Shown piece by piece: positions 25,545-35,453 of a stretch of 64,000 nt of DNA (positions are counted from its first letter, which is position 1; every line of letters starts with the position of its first letter). Source of the stretch: DATGMS01 sp040905145 (GTDB lineage: Bacteria > Bacteroidota > Bacteroidia > Cytophagales > Cyclobacteriaceae); NCBI GenBank assembly GCA_040905145.1, contig JBBDSC010000164.1, positions 1-64,000 of the forward strand. The letters run 5' to 3'. The notes under the pieces were generated by a model. The model saw nothing but the letters and a program-made list of their open reading frames with translations. It was not told the origin of the DNA and searched no databases. Made by a program: the position numbers and the translations under genes.

Positions 25545-28025
25545 ATGAACAAATACGAAAATCAATTATATCAATCTTTATTATTAGGGGATTATCCAGA
25601 GGAAGGAGAGCTTATCCAATTGATCACAGATGAGGATGAAGATCAGGTACAGCCGGAAAACTACTCAGAAGTCATCCCTATTCTTTCGGTGCGGAACACC
25701 GTTTTATTTCCAGGTGTTGTTATTCCTATTACAGTGGGGAGGCAACGTTCGATCAAGTTGGTGAAAAAAGCGCACAAGGGGGATAAGATGATCGGCGTCT
25801 GTGCCCAAATCCAGCACAACAATGATGATCCTTCCTGGCAAGATATTTATCATGTGGGAACATTGGCCAAAATTATCAAAATGATCATATTGCCTGATGG
25901 GAACACCACGATAATCATCCAGGGGAAAAAGCGTTTTGAAATTACTGAAGAAGTCACTGAAGACCCTTATTTTCAGGCAAAGGTGAATTACCTGGAGGAA
26001 TATTTTCCCAAGGAGAATAAAGAAATTGAAGCTTTGGAGGAATCACTTAAAGATTCTGCAGTTAAAATATTACAGTTGAATCCTGAAATCCCCCGGGAGG
26101 CTCAGGTGGCTTTGGATAACATTGACAGCACTCCTTTTTTGACCCATTTCCTGTCCTCCAATATCAATGCACCAGTAGAAGCAAAACAAAAGCTGTTGGA
26201 AATAAATGACGGCGTGGAGCGTGCTACTTTGCTGCTGGAATTCATGATGAAGGACATCCAGATGCTGGAATTGAAAAGCGAGATCCAAAAGAAAGTACAC
26301 ACAGATATAGATCAGCAGCAGAGAGACTATTTTCTTAGGCAGCAGATGAAGGTCCTGCAAACAGAATTGGGAGAAGAGGGACCCGAAAAGGAAATTGAGG
26401 AGCTCCGCATGAAAGGAAGGAAGAAAAAGTGGTCAAAGGAAATAGCCCATCATTTTGAGAAAGAACTGGACAAAGTAGCCAGGATCAATCCTTCAGCGGC
26501 TGAATATCCCATTGCATTGAACTATGCTGAAGTCATGATTGATCTCCCTTGGAATGAATTCACGGTTGATAATTTTGACTTAAAGCGCGCTAAAGCGATT
26601 TTGGACAAGGATCATTATGGTCTGGAAAAAGTAAAAGAGAGGATCATAGAGTATTTGGCCGTATTGAAGTTAAAGAATGATCTCAAAGGGCCTATTTTAT
26701 GTCTTTATGGCCCTCCGGGAGTGGGGAAAACCTCGTTGGGCAAATCAGTTGCCAAAGCTTTGGGAAGGAAGTATATCCGGATGTCCCTGGGTGGCCTGCA
26801 TGATGAAGCAGAGATAAGGGGACACAGGAAGACCTATGTAGGTGCAATGCCGGGTAAGATTATTCAGAACATGAAAAAGGTGAAAACCTCCAATCCGGTA
26901 TATGTCTTGGATGAAATTGATAAGCTAAGCCATGACTTCAGGGGGGATCCTTCTTCCGCATTCTTGGAAGTGTTGGATCCGGAACAAAACAACACCTTTA
27001 CCGACAATTACCTAGAGGTGGAATATGACCTTTCGAAAGTTTTATTTATAGCCACAGCCAATTCTTTGGAGAATATTCAGCCGGCTTTAAGGGATAGGAT
27101 GGAGGTCATAGAAGTGACAGGCTACACCTTAGAGGAAAAAGTAGAAATCGCAAAAAAACACCTGGTTCCAAAACAAAGGAAAGAGCATGGGGTAAAAGGC
27201 AAGGACATCAGTTTTGACCGCCAGGCACTCGTTAAGATCATAGAAGATTATACCAGGGAGTCCGGAGTCAGAAGCTTGGAAAGGCAAATTGGTAAAGTGA
27301 TCAGAAATGTGGCCAAGTCCTTGGCTATGGAAGAGGAATATCAGAAGAAGATCAGCACGCAATCGGTGAGGAAGATCCTTGGTGGCGAAGTTTTTGATAA
27401 GGAGATCTATCAGGACAATAGTGTAGCAGGGGTTGTTACCGGGCTAGCCTGGACCTCCGTTGGCGGGGAGATCCTCTTTATTGAAACTTCCTTAAGTAAA
27501 GGTAAGGGTAAATTAACCTTATCAGGACAATTAGGAGATGTAATGAAGGAATCCGCCATGACGGCAATCTCCTATTTAAAGTCTAAGGCAGATAAAATAG
27601 GCATAGATCATAAGATATTTGAGCATTATGACCTGCATGTTCATGTCCCTGCTGGAGCTGTGCCCAAAGATGGGCCTTCCGCAGGTATCACCTTGTTGAC
27701 GGCCATAGCCTCTGTCTTCACTCAGAGGAAAGTAAAGTCGAAATTGGCCATGACCGGTGAAATCACCCTTAGGGGTAAAGTGATGCCCGTAGGTGGTATT
27801 AAAGAAAAAATCCTGGCAGCCAAGCGGGCAGGGATTAATGAAGTAATTCTTTGCGACCGCAACCAAAAGGATATCGAAGAAATCGATCAACATTATCTCG
27901 AAGGGGTGAAGTTTCATTTTGTAGATAATGTAAGTCAAGTGTTGAAGATTGCCCTCTTGGATACAATGGTGGAAGATCCAATTCAATTCACCTTTGAGAA
28001 AGAGCCTGGCGCTGTTGCTAATTGA
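25545..28025 (+). CDS. lon: ATP-dependent protease Lon
   Basis: An 826-residue LonA. The N-terminal substrate domain (about 45-250, SVRNTVLFPGVVIPI) and the helical linker are followed by the AAA+ module with Walker A GPPGVGKTS (Lys395) and the DEIDKL Walker B. The C-terminal protease domain has the Ser712 (DGPSAG) and Lys755 (GGIKEKIL) dyad. It degrades damaged and regulatory proteins in the cytoplasm. Length and motifs are complete. The gene is preceded by a terminator, so it likely has its own promoter in the 36-base space after it or overlapping the hairpin. porQ follows immediately. Confidence 0.98.
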   Translation: MNKYENQLYQSLLLGDYPEEGELIQLITDEDEDQVQPENYSEVIPILSVRNTVLFPGVVIPITVGRQRSIKLVKKAHKGDKMIGVCAQIQHNNDDPSWQDIYHVGTLAKIIKMIILPDGNTTIIIQGKKRFEITEEVTEDPYFQAKVNYLEEYFPKENKEIEALEESLKDSAVKILQLNPEIPREAQVALDNIDSTPFLTHFLSSNINAPVEAKQKLLEINDGVERATLLLEFMMKDIQMLELKSEIQKKVHTDIDQQQRDYFLRQQMKVLQTELGEEGPEKEIEELRMKGRKKKWSKEIAHHFEKELDKVARINPSAAEYPIALNYAEVMIDLPWNEFTVDNFDLKRAKAILDKDHYGLEKVKERIIEYLAVLKLKNDLKGPILCLYGPPGVGKTSLGKSVAKALGRKYIRMSLGGLHDEAEIRGHRKTYVGAMPGKIIQNMKKVKTSNPVYVLDEIDKLSHDFRGDPSSAFLEVLDPEQNNTFTDNYLEVEYDLSKVLFIATANSLENIQPALRDRMEVIEVTGYTLEEKVEIAKKHLVPKQRKEHGVKGKDISFDRQALVKIIEDYTRESGVRSLERQIGKVIRNVAKSLAMEEEYQKKISTQSVRKILGGEVFDKEIYQDNSVAGVVTGLAWTSVGGEILFIETSLSKGKGKLTLSGQLGDVMKESAMTAISYLKSKADKIGIDHKIFEHYDLHVHVPAGAVPKDGPSAGITLLTAIASVFTQRKVKSKLAMTGEITLRGKVMPVGGIKEKILAAKRAGINEVILCDRNQKDIEEIDQHYLEGVKFHFVDNVSQVLKIALLDTMVEDPIQFTFEKEPGAVAN

Positions 28026-28044
28026 TCAAAAATATAAATGGATA

Positions 28045-29028
28045 ATGGTGTGGGGGTGCTTTTACGCTTCCCTTCACTTTTCCATGGCCCAAACCTCCAG
28101 CAAGTCTTTTACCTTTATTGATCACCCCTCTTTTGCTAAACTGGCAGCATTGGGTGGAGTTAATATTACTGCAGATGGGGATCCAATGATGTTTACATCC
28201 AATCCAGCTTTACTGGACAGTAGTCAAATGAGCCTGGCTTCATTTCATTACGTGAATATCCCCGGGGACGTCAATGTCGCCACCTTAGGATATAATTTCT
28301 CCGGTAAAGAAAGCGGGTTGTTTGGATTTGGCCTGCAATATTTTAATTATGGGGAATTTGAGGGCTATGATGAGACTGGGTTTCCAATAGGTATATTCCA
28401 CGCCAATGAATTTGCCCTCAGCCTGGGCTATGGAAATAAACAAGGTGTTTTCCATTACGGAAGCAATTTAAAGATAGTGGGATCAGTCTTGGAAAGCTAT
28501 TCAGCATATGCCCTTGTCTTTGACTTTGGTGTGAATTTTGTCCATCCTGAGATGGATTTGGTTTTGGGCGTTACGGCCAAAAATGTAGGTTTTACCCTAT
28601 CCAATTATTTAGAAGGGCAGTCCTTGAAAATCCCTACTGATATTAGATTGGGAGGAAGTTACAAACCGGAACATATGCCTGTAAGATTTCATGTGGCTTG
28701 TCGAAATCTCTTGGGGGAATCTTACTTCCTTGTCCCATCTAATTTCACGTCAGAAAAGGCCGGATTGGCCGATAAATTATTCAGAAAAATGGTTTTTGGG
28801 GCTGAAATATTTCCCCACGAAAATTTCCACTTAAGATTGGGATATAACCATCTTGTTCGGAAAGAATATCAAGTACCGGATGGAGGGAGTGCAGGGGGAT
28901 TCAGTGGAGGCCTGAGCTTTAGGCTGAAAAAATTTGAACTGTCTTATTCTCATGTAATGCATCATATAGCAGGGGGGACAAATCAATTTGGAGTTAGCAC
29001 TAACATTAACGAGTTAAGGACGTTTTAA
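28045..29028 (+). CDS. porQ: Type IX secretion system protein PorQ
   Basis: A protein of about 327 residues of the PorV/PorQ outer membrane beta-barrel family. The diagnostic start of the mature chain is FIDHPSFAKLAALGGVNITA followed by DPMMFTSNPALLD, typical of PorQ, which works with PorZ in the attachment stage of type IX secretion. I chose ATG 28045 because it leaves a short hydrophobic signal ending in SMAQ. The reading frame is open further upstream to 27949 inside lon, and a non-ATG start near 28015 would give a longer signal, so the exact start is uncertain. No porZ neighbour is present. Confidence 0.85.
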   Translation: MVWGCFYASLHFSMAQTSSKSFTFIDHPSFAKLAALGGVNITADGDPMMFTSNPALLDSSQMSLASFHYVNIPGDVNVATLGYNFSGKESGLFGFGLQYFNYGEFEGYDETGFPIGIFHANEFALSLGYGNKQGVFHYGSNLKIVGSVLESYSAYALVFDFGVNFVHPEMDLVLGVTAKNVGFTLSNYLEGQSLKIPTDIRLGGSYKPEHMPVRFHVACRNLLGESYFLVPSNFTSEKAGLADKLFRKMVFGAEIFPHENFHLRLGYNHLVRKEYQVPDGGSAGGFSGGLSFRLKKFELSYSHVMHHIAGGTNQFGVSTNINELRTF

Positions 29029-29047
29029 CCCTTAACAGAAAGATACT

Positions 29048-30442
29048 ATGAAAGAAATAATTAATTTAACACCGAGGCAAATTGTCGCAGAACTTGATAA
29101 ATACATCATTGGTCAAGAGGATGCCAAAAGAAACGTGGCGATAGCATTAAGAAACAGAGTCAGAAGATTGATGGTCAAATCTGACCTGCAGAAAGACATC
29201 GTCCCTAACAATATTCTGATGATAGGGACCACTGGCGTCGGAAAAACAGAGATTGCAAGAAGACTTGCAAAAATAGCCAATGCACCTTTTACTAAAGTGG
29301 AAGCTTCTAAATTTACAGAAGTAGGTTACGTAGGCAGGGATGTAGAGAGCATGGTCAGGGATTTGGTAGAACAAGCAGTCAATCTGGTGAAGGAATCCAA
29401 AAATGAAGAAGTAAAAGAACAAGCAGCCATAATCGTGGAGGATATCCTTTTGGACATCCTTATACCGCCGGTAAAAGGGCCTTCTTTTTCCAAGGGCAAT
29501 GGCTCCTCCAATTTTGATCCAGACAAGGCTTCTGAGCATGAACTTAATGAGAAGACCAGGGAGAAGTTCAGGGAAAAGCTTCAAAATGGAGAATTGGAAG
29601 ATCGGAAGATTGAAATCAATGTGAAACAGTCCAACCCTGCCGGTATCGGCATGATTGGAAATGGCATGATGGATGATGCAAGTATAGCCGGACTTCAGGA
29701 TATGCTGAGCAATATGATGCCAAAGAGTACCAAGAAAAGAAAGCTGACCATTCATGAAGCGCGGAAGGTATTGATGGAAGAAGAAGCTTCTAAACTCATA
29801 GATTTTGATGAAGTTAAAGAAGAAGCCATTCAATTAGCTGAAAACAATGGGATTATATTCATTGATGAGATCGATAAGGTGGCTTCAAAAAGTGGCAAAG
29901 GCGGGGGCGGACCGGATGTGAGTAGAGAAGGAGTTCAAAGGGATTTATTACCCATCGTGGAAGGAAGTGCCGTCAATACCAAATACGGGATGGTACATAC
30001 GGACCATGTTTTGTTTATTGCTGCCGGTGCTTTTCATGTCAGCAAACCTTCAGATCTGATTCCTGAACTGCAAGGTAGATTTCCCATTAGGGTAGAGTTG
30101 AGCAGCCTGACGCAGGAAGATTTTTCCAGGATACTGAAAGAGCCTAAAAATGCCTTGACAAAGCAATATAAGGCTTTGTTTGAGGCGGAAGAAGTGTATT
30201 TGGAATATACTGAAGATGCCATTGAGGAAATTGCAAGGTTGGCTTTTAAAATCAACGAAGAAGTAGAAAATATCGGTGCCAGAAGATTACATACCGTAAT
30301 GAGCCACCTTTTGAACGACTTCTTGTTCGATGTGCCGGACACCATTCAAGCCAATTCCAAGATCATGATCACCAGTGAAATGGTGGTGGATAGACTGGAT
30401 ACCTTGGTACAGAACAAGGATCTTTCACAGTATATCCTTTAG
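29048..30442 (+). CDS. hslU: HslU ATPase subunit of the HslUV protease
   Basis: A 464-residue AAA+ unfoldase that feeds substrates to the HslV peptidase. The opening LTPRQIVAELDKYIIGQEDAKRNVAIALRNR (29060 on), Walker A GTTGVGKTEIARRL, the inserted I-domain (about 110-245), Walker B IIFIDEIDKV and the C-terminal LDTLVQNKDLSQYIL are characteristic. hslV is not adjacent here and must lie elsewhere or be missing. The gene starts 19 bases after porQ and is followed by a long hairpin. Confidence 0.97.
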   Translation: MKEIINLTPRQIVAELDKYIIGQEDAKRNVAIALRNRVRRLMVKSDLQKDIVPNNILMIGTTGVGKTEIARRLAKIANAPFTKVEASKFTEVGYVGRDVESMVRDLVEQAVNLVKESKNEEVKEQAAIIVEDILLDILIPPVKGPSFSKGNGSSNFDPDKASEHELNEKTREKFREKLQNGELEDRKIEINVKQSNPAGIGMIGNGMMDDASIAGLQDMLSNMMPKSTKKRKLTIHEARKVLMEEEASKLIDFDEVKEEAIQLAENNGIIFIDEIDKVASKSGKGGGGPDVSREGVQRDLLPIVEGSAVNTKYGMVHTDHVLFIAAGAFHVSKPSDLIPELQGRFPIRVELSSLTQEDFSRILKEPKNALTKQYKALFEAEEVYLEYTEDAIEEIARLAFKINEEVENIGARRLHTVMSHLLNDFLFDVPDTIQANSKIMITSEMVVDRLDTLVQNKDLSQYIL

Positions 30443-30465
30443 GTCCTATCGTGAACGAGGATTGT

Positions 30466-30504
30466 AGTCTATGGACCGTCATTTTACTTGATGGTCCATA
30501 GACT
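30466..30504. terminator. Long hairpin after hslU
   Basis: AGTCTATGGACC (30466-30477) pairs perfectly with GGTCCATAGACT (30493-30504), and the stem can extend with a few more pairs into the loop. It is followed by TTATGTATTA rather than a clean T-run, so it may be an inefficient terminator, an mRNA-stabilising structure, or both. Confidence 0.6.
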
Positions 30505-30566
30505 TTATGTATTAATAGGCTTTGGCCACAAAATTTCCATCCTTGACTATTGAGATTAAAACTAAA

Positions 30567-31295
30567 ATGAAAAAATCACTATATATCATCACCGGTTGCA
30601 GTAAAGGTTTGGGAAAAGCATTGATGGACAAATTGATCCAGACTCCAGGAAATCAGGTGGTGGGTATCTCAAGGTCTGAAATGGATGAAAATGAAAATTT
30701 TCTTCATATCTCGCTGGATTTGGGAAGTACAGAATCCCTGATCAGTAGCTTGAACAAGATTTTTCCATCTGGTGAGTTTGAGAAAATAGCTTTGATCAAT
30801 AATGCAGGCTGGATAGGGGAGATTGCCCCATTGGGGAAGCTGGACCCTAATGGAATCCAACTGATTCATGCAACCAATCTGATAGCTCCGGCTATTTTGA
30901 TGAATGAATTTGTGCAGCAATATGGAGCGTCGAAAGCAGAAAGAGTAGTGATTAACATTAGCTCAGGAGCAGCCAGTAAAGCCATTGATGGCTGGTCGGG
31001 TTATTGCAGTTCAAAAGCAGCCTTAAACCAATTGACTTTGGTAGCAGAGGAGGAGTCGAAACTGAAAAGCCTGGGGATTAAGTATTATGCCCTCTCCCCG
31101 GGGATCATAGATACGGCCATGCAAGAAGATATCCGCTCTTCTTCGCAGGAGAATTTTAGCAACCGGGATAGATTCAGGTCATATCAAAGAAATGGAGACT
31201 TGAGCTCACCGGAAGAAACCGCTGCAAAAGTGCTATATATGATTGCGAATTTCCGGAATTTTGAAGAGGTTTTACAGGATGTAAGAGAGTTTTAA
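30567..31295 (+). CDS. Short-chain dehydrogenase/reductase
   Basis: A 242-residue SDR. The nucleotide-binding motif TGCSKGLGKAL (about 8-18), LINNAGW, the catalytic Ser (INISSGAAS) and the YCSSK Tyr-Lys pair are all present. It resembles the sepiapterin reductase / benzil reductase branch (YueD-like), but the substrate is unknown. I start it at ATG 30567 (MKKSLYIITGCSKG); the frame is open 15 codons further upstream, but that stretch does not look like SDR sequence. It is convergent with sixA, with 27 bases between their ends. Confidence 0.88.
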   Translation: MKKSLYIITGCSKGLGKALMDKLIQTPGNQVVGISRSEMDENENFLHISLDLGSTESLISSLNKIFPSGEFEKIALINNAGWIGEIAPLGKLDPNGIQLIHATNLIAPAILMNEFVQQYGASKAERVVINISSGAASKAIDGWSGYCSSKAALNQLTLVAEEESKLKSLGIKYYALSPGIIDTAMQEDIRSSSQENFSNRDRFRSYQRNGDLSSPEETAAKVLYMIANFRNFEEVLQDVREF

Positions 31296-31322
31296 AGCTA
31301 TTGAAGGTAGGAGACCTATTTT

Positions 31323-31817
31323 TTACCCAGGTTTCTTTTTTGGATAATCAAAAAACCAGGGGGTGGCATTTTCCTGGTCAATAGCTTCCCAAGAGGCTAC
31401 ATCAAAAGTAAATCCGAATTGTCCACAGGTTGGCAGGTTGTCGACTTTGCCGCCCAATAGCCAAATTAATTCGTTGAAACCGGGATTATGACCAAAAATA
31501 AAGAGTGTTTGGACGGTGTTTTGGGTCTTCCTGATTTTCGAAAGGATGGATTGTGCCGTGGCTTGGTATAATTTTGGTGTAAATTTGATGTTGTTTTTTG
31601 GGAAATGAAGGTTTTCAGCAGTAATCAGAGCCGTGGTTTGGGCCCTGTTGGCATTTGAAGACAAGATTAAATCCGGACAGATGTTTTTTCTTTTTAATCT
31701 TTGGGCCATGAAGGGGCAATCTTTTAATCCTCTGGGGGCTAAGGGCCGGTCGTGATCATCTAAAAATGGATCATCCCAAGCAGATTTGGCATGTCTGCAG
31801 ATCAATAATTTTTTCAT
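31323..31817 (-). CDS. SixA-like histidine phosphatase
   Basis: A 164-residue histidine phosphatase superfamily protein. The catalytic start is LLICRHAKSAW (Arg8-His9), the second half has the FGHNPGFNELIW motif, and RPLAPRGLKDCPFMAQRL is typical of SixA. SixA removes phosphate from phosphohistidine in signalling or PTS proteins; small-molecule phosphatase activity is also possible. It is a single gene, convergent with the SDR gene and divergent from the cold-shock gene. Confidence 0.88.
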   Translation of the reverse strand: MKKLLICRHAKSAWDDPFLDDHDRPLAPRGLKDCPFMAQRLKRKNICPDLILSSNANRAQTTALITAENLHFPKNNIKFTPKLYQATAQSILSKIRKTQNTVQTLFIFGHNPGFNELIWLLGGKVDNLPTCGQFGFTFDVASWEAIDQENATPWFFDYPKKKPG

Positions 31818-31905
31818 AAGATAAATTCTATTTTTTTTTGCTTTGTTTATTTATTTGAAATTTATACATTTAATAATCATTAAACCACAAAAATTTATAT
31901 ACATT

Positions 31906-32097
31906 ATGTCTAACGGAACAGTAAAATTTTACAATAATGCCAAAGGATTTGGTTTTATTCGGGATGAAGAAAGCCAGAGTGAAATATTTGTTCATGCCAC
32001 CGGATTAATGGATAACATTGATCAGGATGACAATGTTTCTTACGATTTGATAGAGGGAAAAAAAGGGATGAATGCTATAAATGTTAAAAAAGTATAG
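31906..32097 (+). CDS. Cold-shock domain protein
   Basis: A 63-residue single cold-shock domain that binds single-stranded nucleic acid and melts RNA structure. The RNP1 motif KGFGFI and RNP2 IFVHAT are intact, preceded by the canonical NGTVKFYN. I start it at ATG 31906; the open frame extends 21 codons upstream, but those are Ile/Lys-rich and translate AT-rich leader. The leader of at least 60 bases is long and A/T-rich, as in many cold-shock mRNAs. A strong terminator follows. Confidence 0.93.
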   Translation: MSNGTVKFYNNAKGFGFIRDEESQSEIFVHATGLMDNIDQDDNVSYDLIEGKKGMNAINVKKV

Positions 32098-32120
32098 CCT
32101 GACATATACCTTTATGTTTA

Positions 32121-32159
32121 AAAAAAATAAGAGTTTGATGCGCAGACTCTTATTTTTTT
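32121..32159. terminator. Intrinsic terminator after the cold-shock gene
   Basis: AAAAAATAAGAGT (32122-32134) and ACTCTTATTTTTT (32146-32158) make a 13-base-pair stem around an 11-base loop, with a T tract on the plus strand, 24 bases after the cold-shock stop codon. Confidence 0.85.
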
Positions 32160-32279
32160 GGTAAGTAGCAGGAGATAGTCTTCTATTATTTTCCTCTCAC
32201 AAAAAATCGCGTAATCAGCAAAGAAGGTGATTTAGAGGTGGTACAGGTGCTAAATGAATGTTTTGAAATGATGTAAGCG

Positions 32280-35200
32280 ATGAAGAAAGAGAAATTACCG
32301 GTGTTTAAAATGTTGGGCAAATACAGCTTGTACGGTTTTGTCCTGCAGTTAGTGTTGTTTAATTTTCTCCAAGCGGCTTCTTTTGTTGTTCATGGCTCAA
32401 TGGACACTGCTGAAGGAACAGTAAGCCAGGATATGGTAGAAATAAGCGTGAAAGGGAATGTGTTGGATGAAACAGGAAACCCCATGCCTGGGGTAAGTGT
32501 CCTGGTGCAGGGGACGACGACCGGTACGGTGACTGACCTTGAGGGAGAATATGAACTTTCCAATGTATCAGAAGAGGGGACTTTGGTATTTTCATTTTTA
32601 GGCTATATCAAACAAGAGGTGGCAATAAATGGAAATACGAATATTGATGTCAGTATGGAACCAGATACCCAATCTCTGGAAGAAGTGGTGGTAGTGGGAT
32701 ACGGAACTCAGAAAAAAATTAATGTAACCGGAGCAGTTGCTGCGGTGGAAGGTGATGTATTGGTAAGAAGGCCGGTAGTCAATTCAGCCTCTATGCTTCA
32801 AGGCAGGCTCCCCGGGGTGCGGGTGGTTCAAAACTCGGGCCAACCCGGTGATGAAGGTATAGGTATCCAAATAAGGGGCCAAGGGACCTTTAGTGGGGCT
32901 GGATCCAATCCATTAGTGCTTATAGATGGGGTTGAGGGAAATTTATCAGATATCAATCCTAATGATATTGAAAGTGTATCTGTATTAAAAGATGCCGCTT
33001 CAGCGTCAATATACGGTTCCAGGGCTGCCAATGGTGTCATCCTGATTACTACAAAAAGTGGCAGTCAGGGAGAGCCTAAATTGGATTACCACGGTAATTA
33101 TGGTGTCCATACCCCCTCCAGAATGCCGGAATTTGTCACTAATTCTGCGGAATACATGGAATTGTGGAACGAGGCCAAAAGTAATAGCAATATCACCACT
33201 GGATTATATACCCAAGAGCAGATCGACTTGTATAGAAATGCCACGGACAGGAATTTATATCCCAACACAGATTGGCTGGATATCATATTCAATCCTGCTC
33301 CTACCCAAACGCATTATTTATCTTTTAATGGAGGAGAGAATTTAACCACCTATAATGTGTCCTTGGGATACATAAACCAAGAAGGGGTGATGAAAGGGTT
33401 TGATTATGAGCGGTACAATTTCAGGATTAACTTAAGTTCGGGAATAAATGAAAATATTCGTTTTGGTACCAATCTTTCTTTAAAAAGGGGGGAACGTCAA
33501 AACCCCCGTCAAGGTGCAGTGGATACCTTTCTATCCACCTTATCTCAGGCACCAACCTATAGGCCTATGTTGTCCGATGGTTCTGGAAGATATACCTTTA
33601 AGGCTTATGATTTTGAAAGCAATAATAAAAACCCTGTGGCTATTGTTGAAAACGGCGTGCTGAATAGGTTAATAGATCATTCTGTAAATGCCCAGGCATG
33701 GACTGACTTTCAATTGACCGAGGAATTGAGATGGTATACCAAAGCGGCTGTAATTGGGGATTTTGATAGATCCAAAGATTGGAGACCCGCAGTTCCTTTG
33801 TACAACTATCATACAGGGGAATTTATGACCGATTTGGATGTTGGAGGGAGGGGCCTTAATGTGTACAACTCCCAAAATATATACACCAATTTGTTTTCCT
33901 ATTTGAATTATGAAAGGAGTATCAGGGATTTACATAATTTAAACCTTCAAATTGGTTACAGCCAGGAAAATAACGTTTTAGAATTTTCAAATGGGTATAG
34001 GGAAAGTTTTGTAAGCAATGAATTACAGGAACTCAATGCTGGAAGCCCTGCTGTACAAAATGCAACAGGATCAAGTAATGAGTGGGCTATCCAATCTTTT
34101 TTCGGAAGATTGGGATATAATTATAACGAGCGGTACCTTCTTGAAGTGAATATGCGGTATGATGGGTCCAGCAGGTTAAGCGCAAACAATAGATGGGGGG
34201 CATTTCCATCCATTTCAGCTGGTTGGAGGCTTTCTGAGGAGCCTTTCATTGTCAATAATGAGGTGGATTGGTTAAACGATTTCAAGATAAGGGCCTCTTA
34301 TGGTGAGCTGGGTAATCAGAACATCGGATTATACCCCTACCAGGACATTCTGGTCTTCACAGGTGCTTATCCTTTTAACAATACCAACTTAACTCCGGGT
34401 ATGGCCCAAACCAGGTTGTCCAATGAAAATATCCGTTGGGAAACGACCAAGATTACAGACATAGGACTGGATATGATGATTTTTGATGGGTTGAGTATCA
34501 CGGTGGATTGGTACAGAAAAGTTACTTCTGACATCCTTAGGAACTCCCAACTTGCAGGAGTGGTAGGCCTTACCCCCCCTACCATAAACAACGGGGTCAT
34601 GCAAAATACCGGACTTGAGTTTAACTTGAATTATAGGAATCACATTAGAGGGGGGCGTCTGCAAGGCCTGAATTATGAAGCAAGTTTTTTTATTGACAGG
34701 TTTAGAAATGAGCTTGTGAATTTTGGTGCTGAGGAAATAAGCGGGTTCCAAATTTTCAGGGAAGGGCTGCCCTGGGGAAGTTTTTACATGTTGGAGTGGG
34801 AAGGCATTTTCCAAACCGTCGAAGAGGTGAACAACTCCGCAAAACAGTTTAATGACAATACCATACCTGGTGATTTGAAATTTAAGGATCAAAATCAGGA
34901 TGAGGTAATTAACGATGATGACAGGGTGGTGATAGGAAATCCTTTTCCAAAATATGAATATTCCTTTAACTTAAGTGCTTCTTGGAAAGGTATAGATGCC
35001 TCTGTTTTTATCCAAGGTGTGCATAAAAGGGATATTTTTGTCAACAATTGGGGTACTATTCCTTTTATCCAAGGTGCTCCCCCCACAGTGGATTGGAGGA
35101 ACCGATGGACAGAGGAAAACCCTTCCACCAACATGCCCAGAATGTATTGGGGATGGAATGATTCAGGAAAATCATCCAGGAATTCATCCTATTACCTTCA

Positions 35201-35426
35201 GGATGGTTCTTACCTGAGGATTAAAAATCTGGTAGTGGGTTATATTTTTCCAAGTGCCCTCACGGATAGACTGAGGTTGAATAGGGTAAGGGCTTATTTC
35301 TCTGGGGACAACTTGTTTACCATCACCAATTATCCTGGTTTAGATCCAGAAAGAGGGGGGAATGGAAACTTTGTTAATTACCCCCAGAATAAGATTTATT
35401 CATTCGGGCTTCAGGTTCAGTTATGA
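32280..35426 (+). CDS. SusC/RagA-type TonB-dependent outer membrane transporter
   Basis: A complete 1048-residue SusC homologue. A Lys-rich N-terminus (MKKEKLPVFKMLGKYSLYGF) leads a signal peptide. The regulatory-like domain (about 48-125, with GVSVLVQGTTTGTVTDLEGE) is followed by the TonB-box region LEEVVVVGYGTQKKINVTGA, the plug (LQGRLPGVRV, SVLKDAASASIYGSRAANG) and the 22-strand barrel ending KIYSFGLQVQL. It pairs with the SusD gene 28 bases downstream to form a lidded importer for glycan fragments. The first GH in the locus is a GH95 enzyme, which suggests a fucose- or galactose-containing glycan. Confidence 0.97.
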   Translation: MKKEKLPVFKMLGKYSLYGFVLQLVLFNFLQAASFVVHGSMDTAEGTVSQDMVEISVKGNVLDETGNPMPGVSVLVQGTTTGTVTDLEGEYELSNVSEEGTLVFSFLGYIKQEVAINGNTNIDVSMEPDTQSLEEVVVVGYGTQKKINVTGAVAAVEGDVLVRRPVVNSASMLQGRLPGVRVVQNSGQPGDEGIGIQIRGQGTFSGAGSNPLVLIDGVEGNLSDINPNDIESVSVLKDAASASIYGSRAANGVILITTKSGSQGEPKLDYHGNYGVHTPSRMPEFVTNSAEYMELWNEAKSNSNITTGLYTQEQIDLYRNATDRNLYPNTDWLDIIFNPAPTQTHYLSFNGGENLTTYNVSLGYINQEGVMKGFDYERYNFRINLSSGINENIRFGTNLSLKRGERQNPRQGAVDTFLSTLSQAPTYRPMLSDGSGRYTFKAYDFESNNKNPVAIVENGVLNRLIDHSVNAQAWTDFQLTEELRWYTKAAVIGDFDRSKDWRPAVPLYNYHTGEFMTDLDVGGRGLNVYNSQNIYTNLFSYLNYERSIRDLHNLNLQIGYSQENNVLEFSNGYRESFVSNELQELNAGSPAVQNATGSSNEWAIQSFFGRLGYNYNERYLLEVNMRYDGSSRLSANNRWGAFPSISAGWRLSEEPFIVNNEVDWLNDFKIRASYGELGNQNIGLYPYQDILVFTGAYPFNNTNLTPGMAQTRLSNENIRWETTKITDIGLDMMIFDGLSITVDWYRKVTSDILRNSQLAGVVGLTPPTINNGVMQNTGLEFNLNYRNHIRGGRLQGLNYEASFFIDRFRNELVNFGAEEISGFQIFREGLPWGSFYMLEWEGIFQTVEEVNNSAKQFNDNTIPGDLKFKDQNQDEVINDDDRVVIGNPFPKYEYSFNLSASWKGIDASVFIQGVHKRDIFVNNWGTIPFIQGAPPTVDWRNRWTEENPSTNMPRMYWGWNDSGKSSRNSSYYLQDGSYLRIKNLVVGYIFPSALTDRLRLNRVRAYFSGDNLFTITNYPGLDPERGGNGNFVNYPQNKIYSFGLQVQL

Positions 35427-35453
35427 TGTATTAAACATTAAATCAAAGCAGTT

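Noticed and set aside
29048..30442. hslU as evidence of a complete HslUV operon
   Set aside because: No hslV is adjacent; the neighbours are porQ and an SDR, so only the ATPase subunit is claimed.
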